Positions 1 through 6,100 of a stretch of 6,524 nt of DNA are shown here, piece after piece. Origin of the DNA: an uncultured Bacteroidales bacterium (GTDB lineage Bacteria > Bacteroidota > Bacteroidia > Bacteroidales > UBA932); assembly GCA_927798505.1 (NCBI GenBank), contig CAKMNE010000085.1:1-6524 (forward strand), given 5' to 3'. The stretch's first letter is position 1. Every line of letters starts with the position of its first letter. A program made the translations under genes and the position numbers. The notes under the pieces were generated by a model. That model made no database searches. It was not told the origin of the DNA and saw only the letters and a list, made by a program, of their open reading frames with translations.

Positions 1-72
1 GGACGCTACGTAGTCTGACTGCGCCGCAGGGTAGGGCTGCAGAACAGCGGGGAGTTCGACAAGATTTTCATC
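1..72 (+). other. trpS: 5' remnant of trpS coding region with in-frame stop
   Basis: Read in the frame of the trpS gene that follows, this stretch gives GRYVV, a TGA stop at 16-18, then [18 protein letters not shown]. Bacterial TrpRS usually has G-H/N-Y-V-G-S-L followed by K/R-R-R-V-x-L-Q-N at this place, just after the HIGH motif, so the homology clearly continues upstream of the first usable ATG at 73. The stop sits at the usual Ser position, a Val at the usual Gly, and an Arg at the usual His. Three single-base changes (CAC to CGC, GGC to GTC, TCA to TGA) would explain all of this. All lie in the first 18 bases, so poor sequence at a contig end is the simplest explanation; true gene decay is the alternative. 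Confidence 0.6.
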
Positions 73-1092
73 ATGATTGCCGATGCACAGGCGCTTACCG
101 ACAATGCCGACAATCCTGAGAAGGTGCGGGAGAATATACTCGAGGTGGCCCTCGACTATCTCTCAGCCGGTCTGGACCCGGAGAAGTCGACCATATTCAT
201 CCAATCCCAGGTCAGCGAGCTCACCGAACTCACCTTCTTCTACAACAATCTGGTGACAGTCCAGAGGCTTCAGCGCAACCCTACGGTCAAGGCCGAAATC
301 CAGATGCGAGGCTTCGCCGACGGTGACGGCGACAACAAGGCCGGAACACCGGTGGGCTTCTTCTGCTACCCTATCAGCCAGGCAGCCGACATCACCGCCT
401 TCAAGGCAACGACAGTGCCCGTAGGCGAGGACCAGGCCCCTATGATAGAGCAGACCCGCGAGATAGTACACAAATTCAACGCAACCTACGACAAGGTACT
501 CGTGGAGCCGGAGATTCTGCTTCCCGACAATGCCGCCTGCCTGCGACTGCCGGGCACCGACGGCAAGGCGAAGATGTCCAAGTCGCTGGGCAACTGCATA
601 TACCTCTCTGATTCAGCGGAGCAGGTAACGGCCAAGGTCAAGACCATGTTCACCGATCCCGGCCACCTGCAGGTCAGCGACCCGGGCAAGGTGGAAGGCA
701 ACACCGTCTTCACCTACCTGGACGCATTCTGCAAGCCTGAGCACTTTGACAAATTCGGCAGCTGCTTCACAGGAAGGAAGGCAAGTTTCGAGTTCCACAG
801 CCTCGACGAGGTCAAGGCCCAATACCGCCAGGGCGGGCTTGGCGATATGATGGTGAAGAACTTCCTCGCCGCCGTGCTCAACGACACGCTTGAACCGATC
901 AGGGCACGCCGCAAGGAACTTGAGCAGAACATCCCATATGTCTATGAGGTGCTGCGCAAGGGTTCGCAGGAGGCCTGCCGCGTTGCGGCACAGACTCTTG
1001 CCGAGGTCAAGAAGGCAATGAAAATCAACTATTTCGACGAGGGAGTCCTCGACGAATTGATTGAGAAGCAGGAAGCGAAGTATGCCGAATAG
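73..1092 (+). CDS. trpS: Tryptophanyl-tRNA synthetase (N-terminally incomplete)
   Basis: Class I aminoacyl-tRNA synthetase that charges tRNA-Trp with tryptophan, using ATP, in the cytoplasm. The visible 339 residues from ATG 73 begin at the [10 protein letters not shown] segment of the Rossmann fold. They include the tryptophan-site region [18 protein letters not shown] (about 104-121), [16 protein letters not shown] with the ATP-binding KMSKS loop at 167-171, and the C-terminal [12 protein letters not shown] and INYFDEG helices. The true protein should begin roughly 25 or more residues earlier and carry the HIGH motif, so 73 is the first available start after an in-frame stop, not the biological start. 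A short Gly/Asp-rich insertion (about residues 82-90) precedes PVGFF, where relatives I remember are shorter. The gene converges with tdk, leaving three bases between the stop codons. The family call is very secure; intactness of the 5' end is not. Confidence 0.95.
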   Translation: MIADAQALTDNADNPEKVRENILEVALDYLSAGLDPEKSTIFIQSQVSELTELTFFYNNLVTVQRLQRNPTVKAEIQMRGFADGDGDNKAGTPVGFFCYPISQAADITAFKATTVPVGEDQAPMIEQTREIVHKFNATYDKVLVEPEILLPDNAACLRLPGTDGKAKMSKSLGNCIYLSDSAEQVTAKVKTMFTDPGHLQVSDPGKVEGNTVFTYLDAFCKPEHFDKFGSCFTGRKASFEFHSLDEVKAQYRQGGLGDMMVKNFLAAVLNDTLEPIRARRKELEQNIPYVYEVLRKGSQEACRVAAQTLAEVKKAMKINYFDEGVLDELIEKQEAKYAE

Positions 1093-1103
1093 GCATTACT
1101 TCG
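1076..1103. terminator. Hairpin spanning both stop codons of trpS and tdk, candidate bidirectional terminator
   Basis: CGAAGTATGCC (1076-1086) is the reverse complement of CGAAGTAATGCC (complement of 1092-1103) apart from one bulged base, giving an 11-bp stem around a 5-base loop, GAATA. The hairpin contains the trpS TAG and the tdk TAA and is symmetric enough to fold in both transcripts. No T-run follows on either strand, so it is not a classical intrinsic terminator. A 3'-end stabilising structure, or chance given the coding constraint, remain possible. Confidence 0.4.
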
Positions 1104-1671
1104 ACTCCTCTTCCAGGGCTTTGTTGTAGCACTCGCGGCAGAGCGGCTCGTAGATGTCCTTTTCTCCGAGCACCACAAGATCCTCGCTCTTGGAAAGGCG
1201 GTGCGAATGGTTGGCAAGATTGCCGCATTTCACACAGATTGCGTGCACTTTCTGCACATCCTCAGCTATTGCCATAAGAGCCGGCATGGGTCCGAAAGGC
1301 TTGCCGAGGAAGTCGGTGTCCAGTCCGGCGATGATTACCCTGACTCCCCTGTTTGCCAAAGTCTGGCAGACATCCACTATGTTCTCTCCGAAAAACTGGG
1401 CTTCGTCTATGCCGACCACCTGAATGTCTTCAGGGATTTCGAGCATGAAGGAGGCGTCAGTGATTGGAGTTGATTTGAGACTGTGGAGGTCGTGGGACAC
1501 AACCTCGACATCGGAATACCTGACATCGATGGTCGGTTTGAAGATGGCAATCTTCTGGTTCGCAAACTGGGCTCTCTTGAGCCTTCTGATGAGTTCCTCG
1601 GTCTTGCCGGAGAACATGGAGCCGCAGATTACCTCGATGCAGCCCGATCTCTTGTGGTTTTCTGAAAACAT
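1096..1671 (-). CDS. tdk: Thymidine kinase, type II
   Basis: Phosphorylates thymidine to dTMP with ATP in pyrimidine salvage; cytoplasmic. With the start at 1671 ([10 protein letters not shown]) the protein is 191 residues, the usual size for this family. The P-loop is GSMFSGKT at 17-24, the GIDEAQFF motif with catalytic Glu90 lies at 87-94, and [20 protein letters not shown] (about 111-130) forms the lid and thymidine-site region. The zinc-binding pairs are C146-x-x-C149 and C178-x-x-C181. A longer TTG-initiated reading from 1725 is possible, but it would add residues outside the conserved family and run into the promoter region. No Shine-Dalgarno is visible, as usual for Bacteroidota. A -7 promoter element lies just upstream (1694-1701). 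The gene converges with trpS and diverges from the next gene. Confidence 0.96.
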   Translation of the reverse strand: MFSENHKRSGCIEVICGSMFSGKTEELIRRLKRAQFANQKIAIFKPTIDVRYSDVEVVSHDLHSLKSTPITDASFMLEIPEDIQVVGIDEAQFFGENIVDVCQTLANRGVRVIIAGLDTDFLGKPFGPMPALMAIAEDVQKVHAICVKCGNLANHSHRLSKSEDLVVLGEKDIYEPLCRECYNKALEEESK

Positions 1672-1682
1672 TTGTAGCTTTG
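1651..1682 (+). promoter_or_regulatory. Promoter for the 1725-3948 gene cluster
   Basis: TAGCTTTG at 1675-1682 matches the Bacteroidota -7 consensus TAnnTTTG exactly. CTTG at 1651-1654 is a fair match to the -33 TTTG, 20 bases upstream. Transcription would start near 1688, giving a leader of about 37 bases ahead of the ATG at 1725. The element lies over the first codons and start codon of tdk. Confidence 0.6.
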
Positions 1683-1697
1683 TGTTTGTACCACAAA
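1679..1697. repeat. Inverted repeat at the shared tdk / 1725 start-point region
   Basis: TTTGTG (1679-1684) and CACAAA (1692-1697) form a perfect 6-bp inverted repeat with a 7-base centre. The TTTG in each arm is the end of one of the two opposed -7 elements, so the dyad axis near 1688 coincides with both predicted start points. It may simply be the by-product of two mirrored promoters, or an operator. Confidence 0.5.
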
Positions 1698-1726
1698 AAT
1701 AAGAAAAAGAGTACATTCGGCCCAAT
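1694..1726 (-). promoter_or_regulatory. Promoter for tdk
   Basis: On the minus strand, TATTTTTG (complement of 1694-1701) matches TAnnTTTG exactly. ATTG (complement of 1723-1726) stands in the -33 position with a 21-base spacer. The expected start point is near 1688, giving a short leader of about 17 bases before the tdk ATG. The -33 region overlaps the start codon of the gene at 1725. Confidence 0.55.
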
Positions 1727-2303
1727 GGAAACGACAGATATTATCAACGAATTGCGCGCGGAAATCGCAGCGTTGAGCGGGCGCATCGACCAGCTCGAAA
1801 AGCAGCTTCTTGACACTCAGGCACTTGCCGCCGAACCGCAGGACGATGATCCGAAGCAGCAAGCCGAACAACTGCAGCAGCAGCAAATCGAAGGGCTGCA
1901 AGAGCCGCAGGCCGAAGAGCCACAAGAGCACACCGAGCTGCAGCAAGAGCAAGCCGAACCGCAGGCCGAAGAGCCGGAGATTGCATTGGACCTGGATATA
2001 GAAATTGACAATCAGGGCAGAAGCCAGCTGCCCGACCTCCACAGCTTCCAGTGGATGAACGATATGCCGGGAGGCGAAGTAGCCAATATGATAAGCGGCA
2101 TCTCGCTCAACGACCGGGTACTCTTTATCAACACCCTCTTCCGCGAAGACCCGAGCCTGTTCCAAAGCACCATCAGCGCGCTTAACGGAATGAAGTCCCT
2201 TGAGGATGCCATAGCCTGGCTGGTAGCCCGTTTCCCGGAATGGAACCTCAACTCGGAAGTGGTGTACAGATTCATGATGGCCGCACGCCGCAAACTCAGA
2301 TAG
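1725..2303 (+). CDS. Uncharacterised protein, N-terminal coiled coil, Q/E-rich linker and C-terminal helical domain
   Basis: 192 residues with no signal peptide or membrane segment, so probably cytoplasmic. Residues about 4-35 ([22 protein letters not shown]) show a leucine/isoleucine heptad pattern typical of a short coiled coil. Residues 36-85 are a low-complexity Gln/Glu/Pro/Ala stretch with the octet EPQAEEPQ/E twice, 18 residues apart. Residues about 123-192 look like a compact helical domain ([46 protein letters not shown]). I recall similar SLNDR-x-x-F domains in Bacteroidales hypothetical proteins but cannot assign a function or a named family. The ATG at 1725 is preferred over an upstream in-frame ATG at 1680 because it starts directly before the coiled coil and follows the predicted start point near 1688. 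It ends three bases before rsmI, so the two are likely co-transcribed and translationally coupled. Confidence 0.85.
   Translation: METTDIINELRAEIAALSGRIDQLEKQLLDTQALAAEPQDDDPKQQAEQLQQQQIEGLQEPQAEEPQEHTELQQEQAEPQAEEPEIALDLDIEIDNQGRSQLPDLHSFQWMNDMPGGEVANMISGISLNDRVLFINTLFREDPSLFQSTISALNGMKSLEDAIAWLVARFPEWNLNSEVVYRFMMAARRKLR
1905..1975 (+). repeat. 17-bp direct repeat in the Q/E-rich linker
   Basis: CCGCAGGCCGAAGAGCC occurs exactly at 1905-1921 and 1959-1975, an offset of 54 bases (18 codons). The surrounding CAG/CAA/GAG codons are also repetitive. This is an in-frame imperfect duplication within the low-complexity linker, a place where length variation between strains would be expected. Confidence 0.7.
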
Positions 2304-2306
2304 ACT

Positions 2307-3026
2307 ATGCCGGGAACGCTCTTTATCGTACCTACTCCAGTCGGAAATCTCTCCGACATGACCTTCAGGGCAGTGGAGGTGCTCAAAAGCGCCGACCTCA
2401 TACTCGCGGAGGATACCAGGACCAGCTCAGTGCTGCTTCAGCACTATGGGATAAAGGGCAGATTGGTTTCCCACCACAAATACAACGAACATCAGACGGT
2501 GGAAATGATCAAGGAGCGCATCCTTGGAGGACTCAATGTTGCGCTGGTCAGCGATGCCGGCACTCCGGGCATTTCCGACCCGGGCTTCCTGCTGGCCAGG
2601 GCCTGTGCCGCAGAAGGGATTGAGGTTCAGACTCTTCCGGGAGCCACAGCCTGCATCCCTGCCATAGTATCATCCGGACTGCCTTGCGACCGTTTCTGCT
2701 TCGAAGGTTTCCTTCCGCAGAAAAAAGGAAGACAGAGCCTGCTGGAATCTTTGAAAACGGAGCAGAGAACTATGGTTTTCTACGAATCGCCCTACCGCCT
2801 GCTGCGCACCCTCGAGCAATTTGCCGAGGTGTTCGGAGCTGAGCGCGAGTGCTCCGTGGCACGCGAAATATCAAAACTACATGAGACCCATCACCGGGGA
2901 ACTCTTCAGGAACTTGTGAATTACTTCAATGAAAACGAAGCAAAAGGAGAAATCGTCATCGTTCTCGCCGGAGCACCTCAGCAAAAACGGCAAGAACACG
3001 TCAACAAATACAGAACGCAGGGTTAG
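2307..3026 (+). CDS. rsmI: 16S rRNA (cytidine(1402)-2'-O)-methyltransferase RsmI
   Basis: S-adenosylmethionine-dependent methyltransferase that 2'-O-methylates C1402 in the decoding centre of 16S rRNA. The 239-residue protein carries all the family marks of the tetrapyrrole-methylase fold: VPTPVGNLSDMTFRA at 8-22, AEDTR at 34-38, SDAGTPGISDPG at 82-93, PGATA at 111-115, FEGFLPQKKGR at 132-142, VFYESPYRLL at 157-166, and the closing GEIVIVLAG at 214-222. The ATG lies three bases after the preceding stop with no Shine-Dalgarno, suggesting coupling. The conserved part ends at about 222; the last 17 residues (APQQKRQEH onwards) form a polar tail. The 98-nt overlap with the next gene covers both the end of the conserved domain and this tail. 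Confidence 0.97.
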   Translation: MPGTLFIVPTPVGNLSDMTFRAVEVLKSADLILAEDTRTSSVLLQHYGIKGRLVSHHKYNEHQTVEMIKERILGGLNVALVSDAGTPGISDPGFLLARACAAEGIEVQTLPGATACIPAIVSSGLPCDRFCFEGFLPQKKGRQSLLESLKTEQRTMVFYESPYRLLRTLEQFAEVFGAERECSVAREISKLHETHHRGTLQELVNYFNENEAKGEIVIVLAGAPQQKRQEHVNKYRTQG

Positions 3027-3948
3027 TTCCACCTTCAAAGTCGGAGCCATATCCCTGGTATTCCTCATTCTCGGCTACCAAATCTGCCTGTTCATCCAAA
3101 GGGCCGCGGTGATGCGCATTGAAGCGAACCGCGACGCGCCGGATACCGTTTATGTATATATGGCTCCGCCTCAAGCCGAAGCCCCAGCCGCACCGCAGAC
3201 GGCGAGCACGCCGCAGACGGCAAGCGCGGCCGCTCCTAATGCAGCCCCTGCGAAGGTGGAACGAAGGGAGGCGCAGCATAGCCCCGTAGTGCAGAAAGTC
3301 AGGGCGCAGAGCCTGAAGCGCGAGCGCAAGGTCGAGACCTTCCGCTTCAACCCGAACGAGGCCACGCTCGAAGAGTTCATGCGGCTGGGCTTTTCCGAGA
3401 AACAGGCGCAAAGCCTTATAAACTACCGCCTTAAAGGAGGTCGCTACCACCGCGCCGCCGACTTTGCGAAGTCCTTCGTGGTGGCGGACAGCGTTTTCGA
3501 GAGGCTGGAACCATTCATCGACATTCCAAAGCTGGACATCAATGCCGCCGACTCGGCCGCCTTCGACGCGCTGCCGGGCATAGGCCCATGGTTCGCCTCC
3601 AAGATGGTGGAATACCGCAACAGCCTGGGCGGTTACGGCAGCACGAAGCAGCTTATGGACATATACCGCTTCGACGAAGAGCGCTATGCCCTCATCGAGG
3701 ACCTGGTGTACTGCGGCAACCCGGTTGCCCTGCCGCTTTGGACTATGGATGAAGAGGCTATGCGCAAGCACCCTGCGATACGCAGCTCGCGCACGGCCCG
3801 CTCGATTGCACTGTGGCGCAGCACGATGCCTCGCGAAAAGTGGACTCTTGAGCAGCTGAGGGAAGCGGGAGTGGTAGATGAAGGGCAGTACACGAAACTG
3901 TCGCACTGCCTTATCGTCCCTGCCGGCGAGGGTGATGCTCCAGAATAG
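2929..3948 (+). CDS. Membrane-anchored helix-hairpin-helix (ComEA-like) protein
   Basis: 339 residues. A Lys/Arg-rich N-terminus (1-37) precedes one hydrophobic segment, VGAISLVFLILGYQICLFI (38-56), so the N-terminus should be cytoplasmic and the rest periplasmic. Residues 79-125 are a Pro/Ala-rich linker with a PQTAS tandem. Two helix-hairpin-helix modules follow: about 139-197 (NPNEATLEEFMRLGFSEKQAQSLINYR) and 200-262 (LDINAADSAAFDALPGIGPWFASKMVEYR, with the typical LPGIG turn). A third, degenerate copy is likely at about 270-328. HhH modules bind DNA without sequence preference, and ComEA uses them in DNA uptake; a role in competence or envelope-associated DNA binding here is inference. 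The ATG at 2929 lies inside rsmI, but no later ATG or GTG precedes the membrane segment, so the overlap appears real. The 3' end overlaps xerD by 38 nt. Confidence 0.88.
   Translation: MKTKQKEKSSSFSPEHLSKNGKNTSTNTERRVSSTFKVGAISLVFLILGYQICLFIQRAAVMRIEANRDAPDTVYVYMAPPQAEAPAAPQTASTPQTASAAAPNAAPAKVERREAQHSPVVQKVRAQSLKRERKVETFRFNPNEATLEEFMRLGFSEKQAQSLINYRLKGGRYHRAADFAKSFVVADSVFERLEPFIDIPKLDINAADSAAFDALPGIGPWFASKMVEYRNSLGGYGSTKQLMDIYRFDEERYALIEDLVYCGNPVALPLWTMDEEAMRKHPAIRSSRTARSIALWRSTMPREKWTLEQLREAGVVDEGQYTKLSHCLIVPAGEGDAPE
3193..3228 (+). repeat. Tandem 18-bp duplication in the HhH-protein linker
   Basis: Two adjacent 18-base units, 3193-3210 and 3211-3228, both start CCGCAGACGGC and differ at two bases. 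They encode the hexapeptides PQTAST and PQTASA in the Pro/Ala-rich periplasmic linker. This is probably a recent in-frame slippage duplication. Confidence 0.75.
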
Positions 3949-4804
3949 CCGCCTGCCAGGTCGCAGTGTCGATGTGGGTGTATATTTCGGTAGTGAGTAT
4001 GCTCTCGTGACCCAGCATTTCCTGGACAGCGCGCAAATCCGCGCCATTTTCAACCAGGTGGGTGGCAAAACTGTGGCGGAAGGTGTGCGGAGAGATGTCT
4101 TTGGTCACGCCGGCAAGCAGGGCCTGCTTTTTTATCATCTTGAATATGGACACCCGGCTCAGCTGCTTTCCGAAGCGGTTCAGGAAGGCAAGGTCCGAAT
4201 ACCGGGGGCCGGAAGGCTCGGGACGCACGGCAAGCCAGGCGGCAAAAGCCTCGGCGGCGGACTCCCCCATCGGCACCAGCCTTTCCTTGTTGCCCTTGCC
4301 GACCACACGCACGAAGCCCTCTTTGATGAAGACGTGGGAAATGCGAAGGGATGAGGCCTCGCTCACACGAAGCCCGCAGCCGTACAGTATTTCCAGTATG
4401 GCGCGGTCCCTGGCCCCTGACGGGGTGCTTGTATCTACGCTTTCAATGATGGCATCCACTTCCTCTACGGAGAGCACGACCGGAAGGTAACGGCCCAGTT
4501 TGGGAGCATCCACCTTGTCGCAGGGATTGTCCTTCCGCTCACCTTCCTTCACCAGATAGTCGAAAAAGGAAGTAAGGGAGCTCAGCAGCCTCGCCTGGGA
4601 GCGCTTGGAAAGCATTTCGGAGCATGAAGCGAGATAGCCCGTAAGCTCATCGCAGCCCAGAGCGGCAAGGTCGGAGGCAAAGGGAGAGCACAGAAAGGAC
4701 CGCACATCGCCGCAGTATGCGCTGACCGTATTCGGGGACATTGCCCGCTCCACACCCAGGTAATAGGCATAATCGTCCAGCAGCCTTTTGCGCTTGTCTT
4801 CCAT
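3911..4804 (-). CDS. xerD: Site-specific tyrosine recombinase XerD
   Basis: Tyrosine recombinase of the Xer type, which with its partner resolves chromosome dimers at dif near the terminus. At 297 residues it is the standard Xer length. The N-terminal SAM-like core-binding domain spans about 1-95 (LLDDYAYYLGVERAMSPNTVSAY, then SSLTSFFDYLVKEG). The catalytic domain carries the complete active site: Arg146 (YGCGLRVSE), Lys170 (VVGKGNKER), His240 and Arg243 (SPHTFRHSFATHL), His266 (MLGHESILTT) and nucleophile Tyr275 (EIYTHID). Spacing matches E. coli XerD closely, and no integron or phage-type extension is present, so a housekeeping role is more likely than a mobile integrase; XerC cannot be fully excluded. 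The ATG at 4804 lies five bases after the stop of the upstream clostripain-family gene, so they probably form an operon. No dif site was recognised in the window. Confidence 0.95.
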   Translation of the reverse strand: MEDKRKRLLDDYAYYLGVERAMSPNTVSAYCGDVRSFLCSPFASDLAALGCDELTGYLASCSEMLSKRSQARLLSSLTSFFDYLVKEGERKDNPCDKVDAPKLGRYLPVVLSVEEVDAIIESVDTSTPSGARDRAILEILYGCGLRVSEASSLRISHVFIKEGFVRVVGKGNKERLVPMGESAAEAFAAWLAVRPEPSGPRYSDLAFLNRFGKQLSRVSIFKMIKKQALLAGVTKDISPHTFRHSFATHLVENGADLRAVQEMLGHESILTTEIYTHIDTATWQAAILEHHPRRQGR

Positions 4805-4809
4805 GGCTC

Positions 4810-6033
4810 TTATTGCAGCAAACCGGTCGCCTCGCTCCAGGCTGTTTCGCGGAAGCAGGAATTGAGCGTAGGCCTGCCGGAAGTCGGGATATAGGTACCT
4901 ATGCCGCTGAATCGGTCAGGATCTATTGGAGTAGATATGAAATAGGGAGTGGAATTCTTGTATATCACCAGTTCTGCAAGGACCTTGTCAAGAGCCTGAA
5001 GCTCCTCTTCGCTCGCATTCATAGCCCTGACATAGTCCCTGAAATCGTAATTGTAGCTGAAAGTATAGTTGTAACTCTGCACATCCCAGGTATTGACCAG
5101 CATCACCTCGTCGCGGTGCGCCTCGAAAATATCCCTGCTCACATCGGCCAGGTCCTGCATCTTCGAGCAGTCGTACAGGCCTATGGTGGCGTAGCTGTCG
5201 GAATTAGCGCACATATTGAAATAATCCTCGCAAAGTCCCTGCAGGTCCGGATCGCCGTCGCCAAGCAGCCTGGAGGCCATGTTGGTATAGTTGAATCCGT
5301 CACTGATCACTTCGGTAGGAGACGCTACAATGTAATCGCACAAATCCTTGAGCTCATATGCCACCTCCACTCCTCCCATCAGGCAGGCATCGAAGGCAAT
5401 GTAGTCCAGCCGGAAAGGAATCGCATCGCGCAACTGACTTATATCCAAAGACTTGCGGTTGCGATAAGACCCGTCATACTGGGCACCGATCCACGAAGGT
5501 GCTATGCTCATATCCAGATTTTCCCCTGAATAGTCGGAAGGAATCCAGCCGTTCCCGTGGGAAGAGATCACCAGACCGTAATGCCTGGAAGGGAAGGTTC
5601 TGGCTATGGTTTCCATCACGGAACGCATAAAGCCGGGAGTCAGAGTGTTGGCCTTGGGGTCAAAGGTCGCAAGAGTGTCCTTGCATACGCTGTCCCCATG
5701 AGTGTAGAGCCTGTACAGGACAGGAGCGGTCTCGGTGGTGTAGTCTCCCCTGCGCTCCGCAGCGTGGGAATAGACCAGGACCACATTTCTTTCGTTGAAA
5801 TATGGGACATCTCCCTGACAGAACTGGTTGATGTTCAGTGCCAGGTTGGATACGAGGTCGTTATAGCCTTCGGAATAGAGTATCATTACCTTCTGATAGC
5901 CCAGGCCGGGTGTTATCTCCCTGTCGTAAGGCAGCCTGTCGCGGGAGTCGGGAAAAGGCTCGGGAACAGCCGTGCAACTGACAATAGCCAGTGCACACAG
6001 CATTTCCAGGATTATCGCTTTCAAGTTCTTCAT
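4810..6033 (-). CDS. Clostripain-family (peptidase C11) cysteine peptidase, lipoprotein
   Basis: 407 residues. The N-terminus MKNLKAIILEMLCALAIVSC is a lipoprotein signal with a lipobox (IVSC) and lipidated Cys20, so export and anchoring in the cell envelope are expected. The C11 core shows the catalytic His at SSHGNGW (His159) and the catalytic Cys in AFDACLMGGVEVAYEL (Cys217, with Asp215), followed by ASPTEVISDGFNY (about 237-249), a segment typical of the family. These caspase-like enzymes generally cleave after Arg or Lys, and several self-process between the His and Cys; the 58-residue stretch here holds Arg and Lys residues (around 191-202) that could serve, which is inference. The C-terminal part (about 290-407) is less conserved, with Tyr/Asn-rich TWDVQSYNYTFSYNYDF at about 315-331. 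The substrate is unknown. xerD follows after five bases. A -7 element ends five bases before the ATG, implying a very short or absent leader. Confidence 0.93.
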   Translation of the reverse strand: MKNLKAIILEMLCALAIVSCTAVPEPFPDSRDRLPYDREITPGLGYQKVMILYSEGYNDLVSNLALNINQFCQGDVPYFNERNVVLVYSHAAERRGDYTTETAPVLYRLYTHGDSVCKDTLATFDPKANTLTPGFMRSVMETIARTFPSRHYGLVISSHGNGWIPSDYSGENLDMSIAPSWIGAQYDGSYRNRKSLDISQLRDAIPFRLDYIAFDACLMGGVEVAYELKDLCDYIVASPTEVISDGFNYTNMASRLLGDGDPDLQGLCEDYFNMCANSDSYATIGLYDCSKMQDLADVSRDIFEAHRDEVMLVNTWDVQSYNYTFSYNYDFRDYVRAMNASEEELQALDKVLAELVIYKNSTPYFISTPIDPDRFSGIGTYIPTSGRPTLNSCFRETAWSEATGLLQ

Positions 6034-6038
6034 TCCGA

Positions 6039-6046
6039 CAAATATA
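6039..6046 (-). promoter_or_regulatory. -7 element upstream of the clostripain-family gene
   Basis: TATATTTG (complement of 6039-6046) matches TAnnTTTG exactly. It ends only five bases before the ATG (6033), so transcription would begin at or beside the start codon. A weaker element, AATATTTG (complement of 6056-6063), would give a leader of about 17 bases instead. No clear -33 TTTG is seen for either. Confidence 0.5.
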
Positions 6047-6068
6047 AGGAATAATCAAATATTTTTTC

Positions 6069-6076
6069 TATATTTG
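6069..6076 (+). promoter_or_regulatory. -7 promoter element of rplY
   Basis: TATATTTG at 6069-6076 matches the Bacteroidota -7 consensus exactly; the -33 region (about 6045-6048) is not recognisable. The expected start point near 6082 leaves a leader of about 80 bases ahead of the rplY ATG. The element is the exact mirror of the opposing -7 element at 6039-6046. Confidence 0.6.
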
Positions 6077-6100
6077 CGCCGCAATAAAATCGCTCAGGCG

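Noticed and set aside
16..18. TGA recoding (selenocysteine, Trp or Gly) in trpS
   Set aside because: The site aligns with a Ser, no other internal TGA occurs in the window's genes, and two neighbouring codons are also abnormal.
1672..1725. TTG-initiated N-terminal extension of tdk
   Set aside because: The extra 18 residues fall outside the family's usual start and cover the predicted promoter and start point; the ATG at 1671 is preferred.
1629..2165. 178-codon minus-strand frame opposite the Q/E-rich protein
   Set aside because: Its Leu-rich sequence is the antisense of CAG/GAG repeats and its end runs into tdk out of frame; not a membrane protein gene.
3001..4068. 355-codon open frame on the minus strand opposite the HhH gene
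   Set aside because: It is Arg/Ala/His/Leu-rich with no recognisable domain, and lies antisense to a gene with clear HhH motifs; GC-rich third positions produce such long shadows.
3911..4804. Tyrosine recombinase as evidence of an integrative element or integron
   Set aside because: Length, domain layout and active-site spacing are those of housekeeping XerD, and there are no attachment repeats, cargo genes or tRNA target nearby.
4741..5529. 262-codon open frame on the plus strand opposite the clostripain-family gene
   Set aside because: The minus-strand gene has a lipobox and intact C11 catalytic motifs, and the plus frame shows no family signal.
6077..6100. CGCC (6077-6080) / GGCG (6097-6100) stem at the start of the rplY leader
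   Set aside because: The left arm lies upstream of the start point predicted from the -7 element, so it would probably not be transcribed.
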